Below are positions 22,901 through 35,300 of a stretch of 64,000 nucleotides of DNA, piece by piece (positions within the stretch are counted from its first letter, which is position 1; each line of letters starts with the position of its first letter). Origin of the DNA: Prunus persica (Eukaryota; Streptophyta; Magnoliopsida; Rosales; Rosaceae); the NCBI RefSeq assembly GCF_000346465.2, contig NC_034010.1, positions 24,524,570 to 24,588,569 of the forward strand, in the 5' to 3' direction. The notes under the pieces are model-generated. The model saw only the letters and a program-made list of their open reading frames with translations. It was not told the origin of the DNA and ran no database searches. Made by a program: the position numbers and the translations under genes.

Positions 22901-22958
22901 GAGTTGCAGAATAGCTCCCACTGTTGCCTTCAAGCAAGCTGCTGCCAAAACCACTTAG
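19930..22958 (+). CDS. patatin-related phospholipase A, class III type (pPLAIII / PLP6-like)
   Basis: Two exons, 19930-21060 and 22689-22958, phase 0, giving 466 residues. The start MTSTRSEMQEPSIDTDKLSY continues as LESKFLFGYDD, typical of plant patatin-like proteins 6-9. The patatin domain shows DGGGGMRG (82-89, phosphate/oxyanion site), GAGVGG (123-128) where classical patatins have the catalytic GxSxG, and DGG (280-282) carrying the catalytic Asp. Loss of the serine in this motif (GxGxG) is the known mark of pPLA class III, whose members still show acyl hydrolase activity in vitro and affect cell elongation and lipid composition. The C-terminal exon encodes the family's extension (LFGGKRIGEQSNFEKLDWFAGELV). 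Exon 1 is GC-rich. A 3' UTR intron is possible: donor at 22985, acceptor just before 24835. No signal peptide. Confidence 0.9.
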
Positions 22959-25000
22959 CCTACTACCTCCAACAAAACCAAATGGTATGTGCTTTCTGTT
23001 ATGTTTAAACCTCACTCATCTTCTATACTATGTTCATACCTCAGAAATTTGGAGAAAAAGAAAACAACTTTTCTTGTCAAAACAATGTTCCCCGTTTAAT
23101 CATTAAACTACAGTGAAATTATGTCCATTGAAATTAAGAACATACCATGTCCACTGTTTTTTCGATTCGTACAACATTGGTCAAGTGGCACTCATGTATT
23201 ACATTTGAGTTTGACGCATTCTGACCAAACATGTCTGTGCAACCCTGTAGTTTTCATTGATATTTGTACTTTATTTTTAATTAATCCTCAAATTCAGGTT
23301 AGATCTCCTGTCAGTGCTATGATTAGTTGTCAGACGTTTATTAAAATTCAAATGGAGAAAGTGTTAGGCACAAATGTTATGTTATGTTATCATGCTAGCA
23401 TGGTATATCAAATTAATAAAGATATGTTGTTGGAATTTGTTGAAACTTACATAGCATGAGTTACTTAATCATATGGGGGGTTCCACTAATAATGGTTACA
23501 TGTCATCTTATTGTTTGATTTTATTAATTACAACATGTTATCATGATGGCATGCATACAACTACTGTTTCTAAGACTTTCTCCTTCAAATATGGTGGCAT
23601 TCATTAATTAGGTGTCATGACACGTAGTCACGAGCAGGCATTGAAATTTCTTAATCTCTGTATCTCCGTGGGCTGGTCTTGTCATTTTCTTCCTCCTTTA
23701 TAACAACCAGTTTGTTGTTGTTTAACAAACCAAAAAAAAAAAAAATTACACTAAAAAAAGGAAGAAGGTAAAACTAGATGATTGCTTATAGCCCCATCTG
23801 TTGTCGGCCTACCGACACTTAGTTTGGAATATATTTAAGGACATTTTGGATATTTTTAGCGAACAAAAATGAGAAAAAGGCATGGAGGGGTATTGTGGTC
23901 ATTTAGAAGAGAATCAAATCCTTGTGGTCCTAAAGGCAATTCCGTAGTCCGGAAAAAAGGTTCTCCTTGTGAGAGAATGCATGTTTCTTTTGAATGTCAG
24001 GGGCAAAATTTTATTGCTTTGCTTGTATGGCATTGGCCTACAGAATCACACATGCCTATTTGAGCGAAGACCACATCTACACTATCTAGCTATTAGCTCA
24101 TTTGGCACTGAAACATTCATCTTCTTTAAATTACTTAGATGCCTTGCTTGAAATAAGCAGCATATTCCTTCAAATAATCAAGTCTCTGATTTATGTCTCT
24201 CATCCACCATTATCTGTACACGTAGTGCCTTGCGGTCCATGATTTTTTAAATGCTCTGGGAGATCTGTCTTTTCTTGAAACACAGAGGAAATGTTGTTTG
24301 GTGTACACAAATCACTGGGGCCATGCTGAGGCCTTGTTTAATCATACTTAAAGACCTAAATGTTAGGTAAAAGCCTAGTGAATAGAATTGTAAGTACATA
24401 CAAGGAGTCTTATACATAAAATTTAAAAATTTAAAAAAAAAATTGTGTTGGATGGTTTTCCTGTCCACAAGAAGCTGGATGCATAATCCATTATAATAGA
24501 TTGGAGAAAGGAATGTTTATAGCCTGTAACCAGATAGCGACTGGCACTTACACTTCCTTCCCAACTAACTTTTTAACAGACAAGGGGTAAACCTGGAAAA
24601 GCCAAAGGGGTCAAATTTCTAAAGTTTTACATTGTTGCTTTAAGCAATTCTCTTTTTGTTCAAACTATTTTCTCTCATTATAGTTCTAATCTTACTGTGA
24701 CTTCTTCAAAATTTCAAATCATACATGTAGTGTAGATTACAAGTTCTTTCATTTATCTTCTGCAACTCAAATGTACATTTTTACTTGTAGCTTGAAATAT
24801 ATAACAGCAAATTATTTTTCCCAAATTTTGCAGGTGAATAGACAGACATCAGAGGAAGGGAAATCCAAAAAAAAAAAAAAAGAAAAAAAAAAGAGGAAAA
24901 GAGAAGTAATGTAGCAAACAGCTTTACTTTTGTAAGTGGAGATAGTAAGAGAAGAGGAGGGATTGTGGGGGTCATTGGATTGAGTGAAAAGGACTAGTAG
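22959..25000 (+). other. patatin-like gene 3' region, possible 3' UTR intron
   Basis: AATG|GTATGTGC at 22985 is a good donor and TTTTGCAG ending at 24834 a good acceptor, so the transcript may carry an intron after the stop codon. No open frame of interest lies between them. Poly-A runs occur at 23732-23745 and 24869-24890. Confidence 0.35.
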
Positions 25001-26037
25001 TTTGTAAAAAGGGTTGAAGATATAATGGGATTCTTTGCCTGCCAGAGGACATGCATTGTGGTCTCCACTCTAACCTTTCTACAATGGCAAGGAACCAAGG
25101 GTGGTAGAAAAAAGCAAAAGCGAGATCAAAAAGCTTTTGAGGTCAAACAAACAAGAATCAGATATTCAGGTGTGAATCTATTGATTTCAGATTGAGTACT
25201 CGGGGGGTGGGAAGAGAACTGTTTCCATATTTCTTCCCCTACCCTTTTTCGGTTTTATATGTTTCAATTTTCCCCCAAATGGGTTGTCCAATATCCGTCT
25301 TTTCATCCTCACTCTCAAGAAACTTGAGAAGGTGGGTGGGTAGGTGGTGGTGGGCTAGCTAAAGCTTATGATGAAAACCCAGAATTAAAAAAATAGCCAA
25401 AGCTATTTGTTTGTCTTTGGCTTTTAGCTTTTAGCTTTTTACCTCTTCAATATATTTTCATTTGAATATAGAATGTTTGTAGTGGTGGCAGAAAAGTTTT
25501 TCAGAGTGTGGGTTATCTTTTTCAAGCGACTGACCATTTCTTTCCAGAGTGGGGGCCTTCATATTAGGGGCTAGTTCTTGGAGCCTTTCTAGAGGTAGAA
25601 GAAAAAGTAGTCTTTTTTTTTTTTTTTTTTCCTTTTATGTTGAAGTGTATAATACAGGATTTTGGGTCCTCTATTTGAAGTTCCATGATTTGTTTAAAGA
25701 GAAAAAAATTCCAACTTCTTTTTGTACATGCTTGTAATTTGGGAGATTGGTGGTGGGTGTTCTCTTCTCTCTCATGGCTGCAGTTCCACTTTTTCTCGAG
25801 TGTAGCTTTCATGCGTTTCGCTTTTTCTTTGCCTGTTATTGACTATTGAAACTTTTCCTACAAATGAGGTGTCTGCTGCGCATGACTTGTATTTTCATGT
25901 AGAAGGGTCAGCGCGGCTGCTGCACACCAAATCAATGAAAATTCACTGTTTTTTCATAAAAAGAATGATTCTATTAAGACACCCAAACATTCATCACCAC
26001 GCCCAGTCCACATCAGAATGCTCCCCATTCAAAATTC

Positions 26038-26089
26038 ATGGATGAGTCGTCATTTCAAAATCAATGGATGAGTCGTCATTTCAAAATCC
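26038..26089. repeat. 26-bp tandem duplication
   Basis: Two adjacent copies of a unit beginning ATGGATGAGTCGTCATTTC, differing only at the last position. Confidence 0.9.
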
Positions 26090-26094
26090 TAAAA

Positions 26095-26190
26095 TATATG
26101 ATTGTGGAGCAGATAGTTAGAACAGATGTGTTCTTCATTTTGCACTCAAGTTCGAATCTCCCTATTAGAATAGAATATCACTTGTATAAT
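26095..26190 (+). repeat. possible tRNA-derived SINE fragment
   Basis: An A-box-like TGGAGCAGATAGTTAG is followed about 35 bases later by a B-box-like AAGTTCGAATCTC (26148-26160). Ends and duplications are not clear. Confidence 0.3.
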
Positions 26191-27407
26191 ATGTGTGTGT
26201 GTGTGAGATTGTGGATAAAAATGTATAAACAGTCATTCTTCAAATAGACTTGTAGCTTTAAATAGTTTTCCAAACTATAGAGGAGGAGCCAGTTGTTTAA
26301 TCAAATGGCCAAAAAGCAACCAATGACAAAAGAAATAAAATGCTTGCCACTTTATCATGAGTCATGACCAAGTAAGCCAAAATGTACAAGGGGTTTCCTC
26401 AATTGGAAAAAGTTTGCTTGTTTTATTATATATGCATGCCATGGGGACAATAGCTAATGCTTGCTCATTCCATGCCTTGTCTAAATCTTTTTCAGAACCA
26501 AAAAAATGATGTCCAATGGCATGCCAAGAAAATTAATACTTGCCCATGATTAATTATCTGGGGGTAAATAATTTCTTGTTGGTAGCTTCTACTGCCCTCT
26601 TTTACCACTGCCTTTTCAGTGTGGTGGGTATCTTATTACTGTGGTCATAATGGGTTTTCACAACTGCAAAGGATTTATGATGAAGCAAGCAAAGCATCCA
26701 ATCCAATTTGCCCAAATTCAAGCACAATTAGTACTACAAATTGAAGCAAAAAGGTTAATTAGAGCAAGATTACTCCGCATAAGCAGGCTTTTACTTTTAT
26801 GAAGATTTACCTAATCATGGTTCATGACCCACCAAATTAAGTTTCACCTCCTAAACCTAAACCTAAACCAACAAAATTAGTTGGTTTCTTTATGCATGTG
26901 GTTGGTAAGTTGGTAGTGGCTGCCTCCTTCCCTTTTGCGTTTTGGGTGGTTAATATATTCATCAAAGTGCATTTTCCCTAACCTACTACTACCCTAGGCC
27001 TATGGTAAAACATCCTTTCCGCCCTATTCATCAAAGTGAAACTCTCTTTTCATCCCACTTTTCCTTTTCCACAACCTTTTTTGACCCTCCATTTCCGGCC
27101 TATTCATCAAATCAAAGTGAAACTAAAATAACAATTAATAATAAAATAATAAAATTAAAAAGGGTTGATGAATATAACATTTGGTGCAATGTCCTTTTTT
27201 TTCCAAGCAAAATACAAAGTACACAAGATGTTTCCTTTTTGTCATCTTCTTCTCAGCTCTTTCCTCCCTCTTGTATTGTTTTTTTTTTTTTTCTCTTCTT
27301 TTCTATTTGGGATTGGTTGTTAACCCATCTATGATGTGCTCTTTCTCCTTTTGCCAAATCTTGTAATTTATGTTTGGTGTTCTATACATGCATGATGATG
27401 ATGCATT

Positions 27408-27408
<1 letters not shown>

Positions 27409-27458
<50 letters not shown>
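27409..27458. repeat. (CT)25 microsatellite
   Basis: An uninterrupted 50-base CT run. Confidence 0.95.
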
Positions 27459-27462
<4 letters not shown>

Positions 27463-28580
27463 ATAATATAATCCTGAAAGCCCAAGATTAGTAGACTAGG
27501 AAGACAATATAATACTAACTAATAATGGAATTTGCTTATAATTGAGCTTTCTAATTGGCATCAATTATTAGAGCCTGATCTCATTCCCTATCCACGTACT
27601 ATTTGTTAGCTTAGAGACATATCATATTTTAATGACAACAAGCTGATGTAATCCAGGCTCCTGCTTCTATATCATCATGCCTTTTGCTTACCTAACAATC
27701 ATAAACCCTGTGTGTCTTTAGTGATTTGATTAATTGAAAAAGATATATGTTAACTGAAGATGAGAACGACCATAACTTGACCTAGAACAATTAAACAAAA
27801 GATCGGGCTCATAATCTCACGACAACAACAAATTAATTAGATTATATAAACATGAGAAACATGTGGTTGTGGTCGTACCTAGAAGATAGATACGTTGTAT
27901 CTTCCTCTTAATTAGGTATACATCGTAGTTGCTAGTTAATGGTATATAGTTTTCGTTTAATGGTGTTTCTCTTCTCAACGTTCGAAAATGACCAGCGTTC
28001 AAATCCCCCCTTCAATAATCAAAAAAGAAAAAGTCCTAAAATATTATAAGTTTGTGTTGTGTTGTCGGTCGATGATCAATACTTGTGACAAAAAAAATAA
28101 TCAAGGAACTAGCTAGAATTAGAACCATAATATATCCAAATGATATATATTGATGTATTTGGCGTATACGTTAGTATCGCTAAAAATTAATGTTAAACAA
28201 TTATATATCATCATTATTTAGTTGATGAAACAAACACGTCAATTCAATAATAATTAAGGCACTAATATCTCAAATTTATTTTGAAAAAGAAGCTTAGAAT
28301 GGACTCTGACCTTACGTATATTGGAGATATGCCCTAATTAAATGAAAGATGCAAAATGCACTCTCAAAACAGTCAGATTCAGAGAGCATATGGGTATGCT
28401 TGAAAACTTGAAAGGGATCTTACCACTTAGGCAGAAAATGACTCCACTACAGAAAATAATAGCATCTGTCGGTAGTCATTCATACAAATAACAAGGAAGT
28501 TCCTTTTTCTAAAAAGGAAATTAATAGGAATAAAAGGCTATATATATATATATGTATACAAGCAATATATTTTCATTTTT

Positions 28581-28875
28581 TCCCTACCATAGGTCAAATT
28601 TTACCTGTTTCCAAATCCTTGCTAAAAGTAAATAATATTCTTTATTGTCGGGTTCTTTCGGCCTTCCTTTTCGGTGTTTTTTTTTCCTTCTTAAGGAAAA
28701 AAAAATTGATTTACTATTTTTATTTTTCAAATGTGAAATAGCTTGCCTAGATGCCATTGTTTAGTCACCTATCTAGCACAATTAAAGTTTAGCTTGTTTT
28801 CTTCAACCATGGATGACCTAGCTTTTTTTTAGAGGAATCTGCTTTAAGCTATAAGCGTATAGCTTTTGAACATCT
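28581..28875. repeat. dispersed repeat, copy A (outside chorismate synthase)
   Basis: Starts TCCCTACCATAGG and ends TTTTGAACATCT. It matches 31007-31295 inside a chorismate synthase intron over nearly its whole length, in the same orientation, with substitutions and indels. No coding capacity. Confidence 0.85.
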
Positions 28876-30157
28876 CATCCCCCTTTTCATCTAATTAATA
28901 ATTTTGTTTGGAGAAAGATTCACATTATGGATTAGGATGTGAAGGTGACGACAACTAGTAGAAAACAAACTGTCGATGGTGCTGATGATCTTAAAATAAT
29001 GGTTTGTGATCACCCATGCTGCTTCTTGATTCTCATCTTTATGATTTAATCCATATATCTATATAGACAATGTGCATATTATACTTGCTGCTTTATGCGT
29101 TCCTTTTCGTAACACCCCATGTCTGCAAAGTGTTATTTTAAAGACGAAAACATCTTTATTATAAACAAGAATGGTTTTGTAGATCAAATTAGGTGGTTAA
29201 CCAGTCTATTGGGATGCTAAGCGAAATTGACAACAACAATAATCATTTGGGATTTTCCTATTATTATACAATGGTTGCAGACATGTTGTTAGCATGGGGT
29301 TTAGAAAAGTTTGAAAAAGATAATAAAGTTACAATAATTGAGCAGACGTGAGTTAAGTCAGTTAACCAAAGCAGTGAGCTCGCCACTTGCAGCCAAATTC
29401 GAGTGCCCCGACAAAAAGCTACACCCATTAGGTATATATAATACTATATTTGATGTCATGGTGTTCCTTCATTTCACTTTCGAAATCGGTTGTGAGTAAT
29501 TTTCAGTTAACGGGTTTTTCACCACTTGATGGGATTTGAGTGGGCATATGCAACCATCGGCAAAAATGCTGGCACAAGTGTGATACTTTTCCAAATGAAA
29601 ATGAAAGATAACAGAATTTGTATATAACTAAAGGGTGAACCAAGTAAACAGCAAGAAAAAGTAGGAGGTGAAGATGGTATTGTTAAAAGAAAAATAAGAA
29701 TATCAGCTCTGGTATATGATATATATTCAATCCAAAGAATGAATATATGCGGGTTAAAAACAAATCTCACTGTCTTGTGAATCTTGCAAGTTTAGGAGCC
29801 GCACTTTCATTTAGAATGAATGAGTTTTGATTCAATTTCAAAAAAATCTTGGAAATTCTCAAACGAAACAAAGCAACTGATTATTCACAACCATATATAA
29901 AATAAATATTTGAAACATTTATTGGCTTAAAATTATTGATACAAATTGAATGGTTGAAGTTTGCTCATCTTGGGCCAAAAAGAAAGTGGTTGACAACATA
30001 TATTCTAGTGTCTCACTACAATGGTAAACCAATGTCAACAAATCCTCTATATAGTCACAACTCAAACAGGAAAAGAAAAGAATGCCCTCTTGGACTCCCA
30101 CAGAGCGCGTTTTATGATAATGAATTACACTGAATGGTACAGAAAGTTTGTCAACTT

Positions 30158-30911
30158 TCAACTGTGCAGAGCAGCTTCCTCAGCTGCTTCAACTTCGGTT
30201 ACGCGCAGGGGTTCTTGTAGCTCGGGATTGATAGGAAACATATGACACTGTGCATAATGTGCCATTAGTTGGTCCACAAGCGCAAGGGCTATCGTAGCTT
30301 CCACCATCGGCACCGCTGCACCATTCCACCAAACAAAACTTGTAAGACCATTCAAGACCAAAATCACATTAATCAAGGACTTGTCTCGTTTTTTATTAAC
30401 CAATTATAATCTAATGGCAGAAAAGAAAAAACAGGTTCCAAAATTGCTATGATGCGGGCAGTTAAAATTAAGGATTGCTTTATGACAGTATACATATCAT
30501 TCAGACATACCTCGAGGAACAACACAAGGATCATGGCGACCACGGGCTATAAGTTCTATCTCATGTTTATCTCTAGTCACTGTATTCTGCTTCTTCTGCA
30601 CAAATATCCCAAAACCATGACAGTTTTGTCAGTTAATTACAATTTTTTTTATCATCCAAGTCAAGCACAAGTTGTTAACTAGCTTTGCACCTAAAGTTGT
30701 ATACTTTCAAAATTACTGAGCATATACACAATTGGAATGAAACCGAGCTATAATATAGATGATGAACATGTGGCAGGGGAATCCATAGTCCACTAAACTT
30801 AGTACTCTAATGGCCCAAAACATGATTTATCACACATTAGTAACAGAAAATGACTCATGAAGTGAGCAGTGCCAGTTGAAAATAGTGGACTAGTATTCCA
30901 GTGTTATAGTT

Positions 30912-30958
<47 letters not shown>

Positions 30959-32291
30959 TCGATGTTAGACTTACTGAAATAGTAGCTGTTGGCTTGAAAG
31001 CTATTCTCCCTACCATAGGTCTACCTGTTTCCAAATCCTTACTAAAGGTAAATAATATTCTTTATTGTTGGGGCCTTTCTTTTTGGGTTTTTTTTTTTCC
31101 CTTCTTAAGAAAAAAAAATTGAGTTACTTCTTTTTTTCAAATGTGAAAATGCTTGCCTAGATGCAATTGTTTAGTCACCTATCTAGCACAATGTTTGGTT
31201 TCCATGGCAAATTAAAGTTTAGTTTGTTTTCTCCAACAATTGATGACCAAGCTTTTTAGAGGAATCTGCTTTAAGCTATAAGCTTTTGAACATCTATATA
31301 AGATGATAAACTAAATATGCAAAAGAAAAAACCACATTAAACTTGTATTCAAAGTCCTATAAGCCCAGGATTGCAAGTAAAAACAGCAGAGCTAATTTTA
31401 TCATCTAAGTCAAGCACATGTTGTTAACTAGCTTTGTACCTAAAGTTGTATACTTTATAAATTACTGAGCATATACACAATAGGAATAAAACGAGACAAG
31501 TCCTTGATAATGGACACGTGGCCAGGGGAATCAATAGTCCTTTAAAATTAGTACTCTAATGGCCCAAAACATGATTTATCACACATTAGTAACAGAAAAT
31601 GACTCATGAAGTGAGCAGTGCCAACTGAAAATAGTAGACTGGTATTCCAGTGTCAAAGTTATGAGAGAGAGGAGGGATTGAGAGAGACAGAGAGAGGTGG
31701 GTCGATGTTAGACTTACTGAAATAGTAGCTGTTGGCTTGAAAGCTATTCTCATGTTTATGATTTCCCCATTGGATATTCCTCCCTGATTGCCAGCAAATA
31801 CAATCTAAGTGTACCAGACATGCTCAAGAAAAATATTTACCAACTTACTCAACATTTAGAAGTAACAAATTGAAATCTAGAACAAATACCTGTGTCCCAC
31901 CAGAGCGATTTGTTTTTGTCCTGATTTTTCCTTGTTCATCCAAATAGAATTCATCGTTGTGTTCACTCCCGGTTAAAAAGGTACCTGCCAGGTATTTGTG
32001 AACAGTAAGATCTTACTGAAAATATAGTGGGAGGAAAAAGAGGAAAAAGAAAAACCATGACAATAAGATTTCTAGCAATCATTCTCTAGTCACCAATTCC
32101 AAGTTAAGAACTTTATAGGCAACCACCCAAAAGTATCATAAGTTTGTGAATCTTAACCTGCAAATCCACTTCCAAATTCAAAACCCTTTGTTGCAGGTAA
32201 TGACAAAACAGCTTTAGCAAATTCAGCTTCAAGTTTGTCGAAGACTGGTGAACCAAGCCCCTGAGATACAACTGCATTGTCAATACTCCAT

Positions 32292-32336
<45 letters not shown>

Positions 32337-35300
32337 TTTACCGGTGGGCAGTTCCTAACGATGCACGTGACAACACCACCAATGGATTCCCCTTTCACCC
32401 TAACAGCATCAATGGCAGCAATCATCTTCTCTGCATATTCAGTGTCTGGGCACCTAACAATGTTACTCTCTACCTGACAATATTTAAATAAAAATAATAC
32501 TACAGTTAATGAGCATGTAGAATGGCTAAAAACGGAGCATCATAAGGGCACCACTGATTAAGTCAATTTTTTATGAATAATAAAAGTTAAATTCTGTGTC
32601 AAAAAGTACTTCAATAATCCATATGATTGAGAACATGGAATGTGTAAAATCGAAAAAGAGTAAGCCACATGGTAATACTTGTGTTCCTTGCTTTGAAATT
32701 TCTAAAACCAATTTACATCTAAGATTCTCCAAGAACTTGAAACCTCAAGTAACAACTCCATTGAATTATTGGGTTTTCATACTGTTCCATCAGGTACTAA
32801 GGGGAATGTAGAGCTTTGTATGGCCAGCTACAGGTCAGAAACCAATTAGGAAAAACATATTTATGAAGAGGGTAATTTTCGTTTCACATTTGGGCGTGGG
32901 TACTATTGTAGCCAATAATAACTCATGAAATGTTACTGGATGTGACAACCACAGATAAATCATATAATTGGAGAGTAAGAATAGCATCATTGTCTCAGAG
33001 ATTATGCTACAAAATTAGGTACTCGAGTCCTAAATCATTCAGATATTTAGTCTGCATATTGAATGTTGTTCCTTGTAGCTGACATGCATTGTGCAGAGCT
33101 TATTATACAAAAATTTAAATTAATATCCATAATCCCACCTGATCAAGTGCCAGTGTATAATGATTAACGGACTCCTCTGGAAGCACAACCTTGTGAACTT
33201 GTGAAACATAAGCAAGAACCTGTAGATGTTACAAACATAAGGGAAAAGGTTTAGAAATTATGAAAAGAAAAAGAAAAAGAAATAAGTGCAGATAATACTA
33301 CATGTACAAACTGTATCTTATAAGATTATGAACGGCAAGATTGGCCAGAGAAGTTCTGAAACTTTTTCAATTAACATAAAGGACAACAGATATTAATAGC
33401 TCCAAATTCCAATTACTTATTCACTATGATTTGAGGACACAGACATGAATGTCATGTACTGTCACAGACATGAATGTCATGTACTGTTGCAGACATGAAT
33501 GTCATGTACTGTTGCAGACATGAATGTCATGTACTGTTGCAGACATGGTGTCTCCGGCAAGTCCACTTCCAAAAATCTAGACATATGGACATGCCAATAC
33601 GTGTACTTTTATTTATTTATTTAGAAATATCATCTATTCTTGATATTCTTGAGCATATCTTTACTTGTAAAAGAAGCATATTGCCACAGAAAGTTATGAA
33701 AATAATAATCGCGATTCATTTTCTAGGAAAAAAAAATTCCTAGGCGAATGAATATATATATTTTCCTAGGCATCCAAAGACGTGTTCAACATGGGTGGAT
33801 ACTAGTCTTGTGTCCTTAGATGTCAAAGAGAGCAAAATTTTATGAAAGACGCATCCTCAAATCATAAGTTTCTCAGTAGCAAGTAATAGTAAGATAAGAC
33901 TACCTCTCAATTTTGAATTTAATAGTCAAATTAAAACTTCTCTTAGCCTGATACATTCACAATTCTTCAAGGTAAATCAACTTCAATAAATAAGCAGCAA
34001 CACAATGATTAAACGAACTAGAGTCTCAGGCATTATCATGTAACTATTCACAGATACACAGGTAGTGAAATATACAGGTATAAAATCAAGAACCCAATAA
34101 GGGGGAAAGTTATGTGCATTAGCAAATGTGTCTGCATCATGTTAAAGAAACAAAATCCCGGGGAGAAAGTTTCTCCACCTCATACCAAAACACTCACGCA
34201 CACACCTACAAACAGAAGTACACACACACCTCAGTTCCTGAAAAGGCCTTAAGGATTTTCTTGGCAACTGCTCCTGCAGCAACTCTTCCTATTGTTTCTC
34301 TAGCTGAAGATCTACCACCACCCTTCATTAACAAACTAGGTTAAGATCTACATATCTGCAATTCCAAACAAGTAATCATGAACCGTTAATTATTAAGCTT
34401 AAAGATGGTACCTGCACTGATCTGACACCATACTTCAGGTCATAAGTTCGATCGGCATGTGAAGGCCTATAAGCTATTGACATTTCGTCATAATCCTAAA
34501 AACCACCAACATAATTATTGGAAACTTTCTATGCACGATAAACAATATCTTCAGTATAACAATGCTCCACTGAACAAGTGATTGACTTGTAAAAAGCATA
34601 AATGTGATCGTCAATTTAAATTCTCCTATAAATGACGAATCAGTAAAAATCATAAACAAAGAAAAAAAAACACATTGCAAAGAAATATCAGTTTTTTAAC
34701 CCTTCCATTTTCTTTACTCTTCATATATTCCCTCTAGCACTAGATACTTACACGTCCTCTCTGATCAGTATTGGGTACAAGCACAAGAATTGGGGTCCCA
34801 GTAGTTACTCCTGCAGTTAATTATAAAATCATTTAGAGTTCACACAAATGTGTTGAGAAGTAATTTCCTACCTGAAAAGGAAACTACAAAAGGAACCCTG
34901 AAAAAAGCACATTGAACAAAAATTCCAAAAAGATCTAACCTTCATGAACTCCAGAAAGTATTCGGCATGTGTCAGTTTCCTTCCTAGGTGTAGTAATCCG
35001 ACTTTGACCTGGCCTCCTGACAACCCATAAAAAGTTCGCATCAAAACAAATCAGAAACCAGCAATAATAAAGGAAGCTTTCCGTGATTATCACAGGGAAC
35101 ACATTGTACTAATATCAACAATATAAACAGTCTACATATCCATGGAAACTAACTGTGTCAGCATACAATGAGCCTGGATCAAAATACCTCAGAGACTTTA
35201 TGGCGAAGATGAACATGAAAACATACTAGTACAATAACATTCAATTGAACATGAAAATATACTAGTAAAATTAGATTCAATTGAACATGAAATAAGAAAT

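Larger units (their letters stand above)
25001..29999. other. long gene-free spacer
   Basis: About 5 kb with no coding region I can support. It contains a duplicated 26-bp unit, a possible SINE, a (CT)25 tract, and one copy of a dispersed repeat shared with the chorismate synthase gene. The rest is AT-rich unique-looking DNA. Confidence 0.5.
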
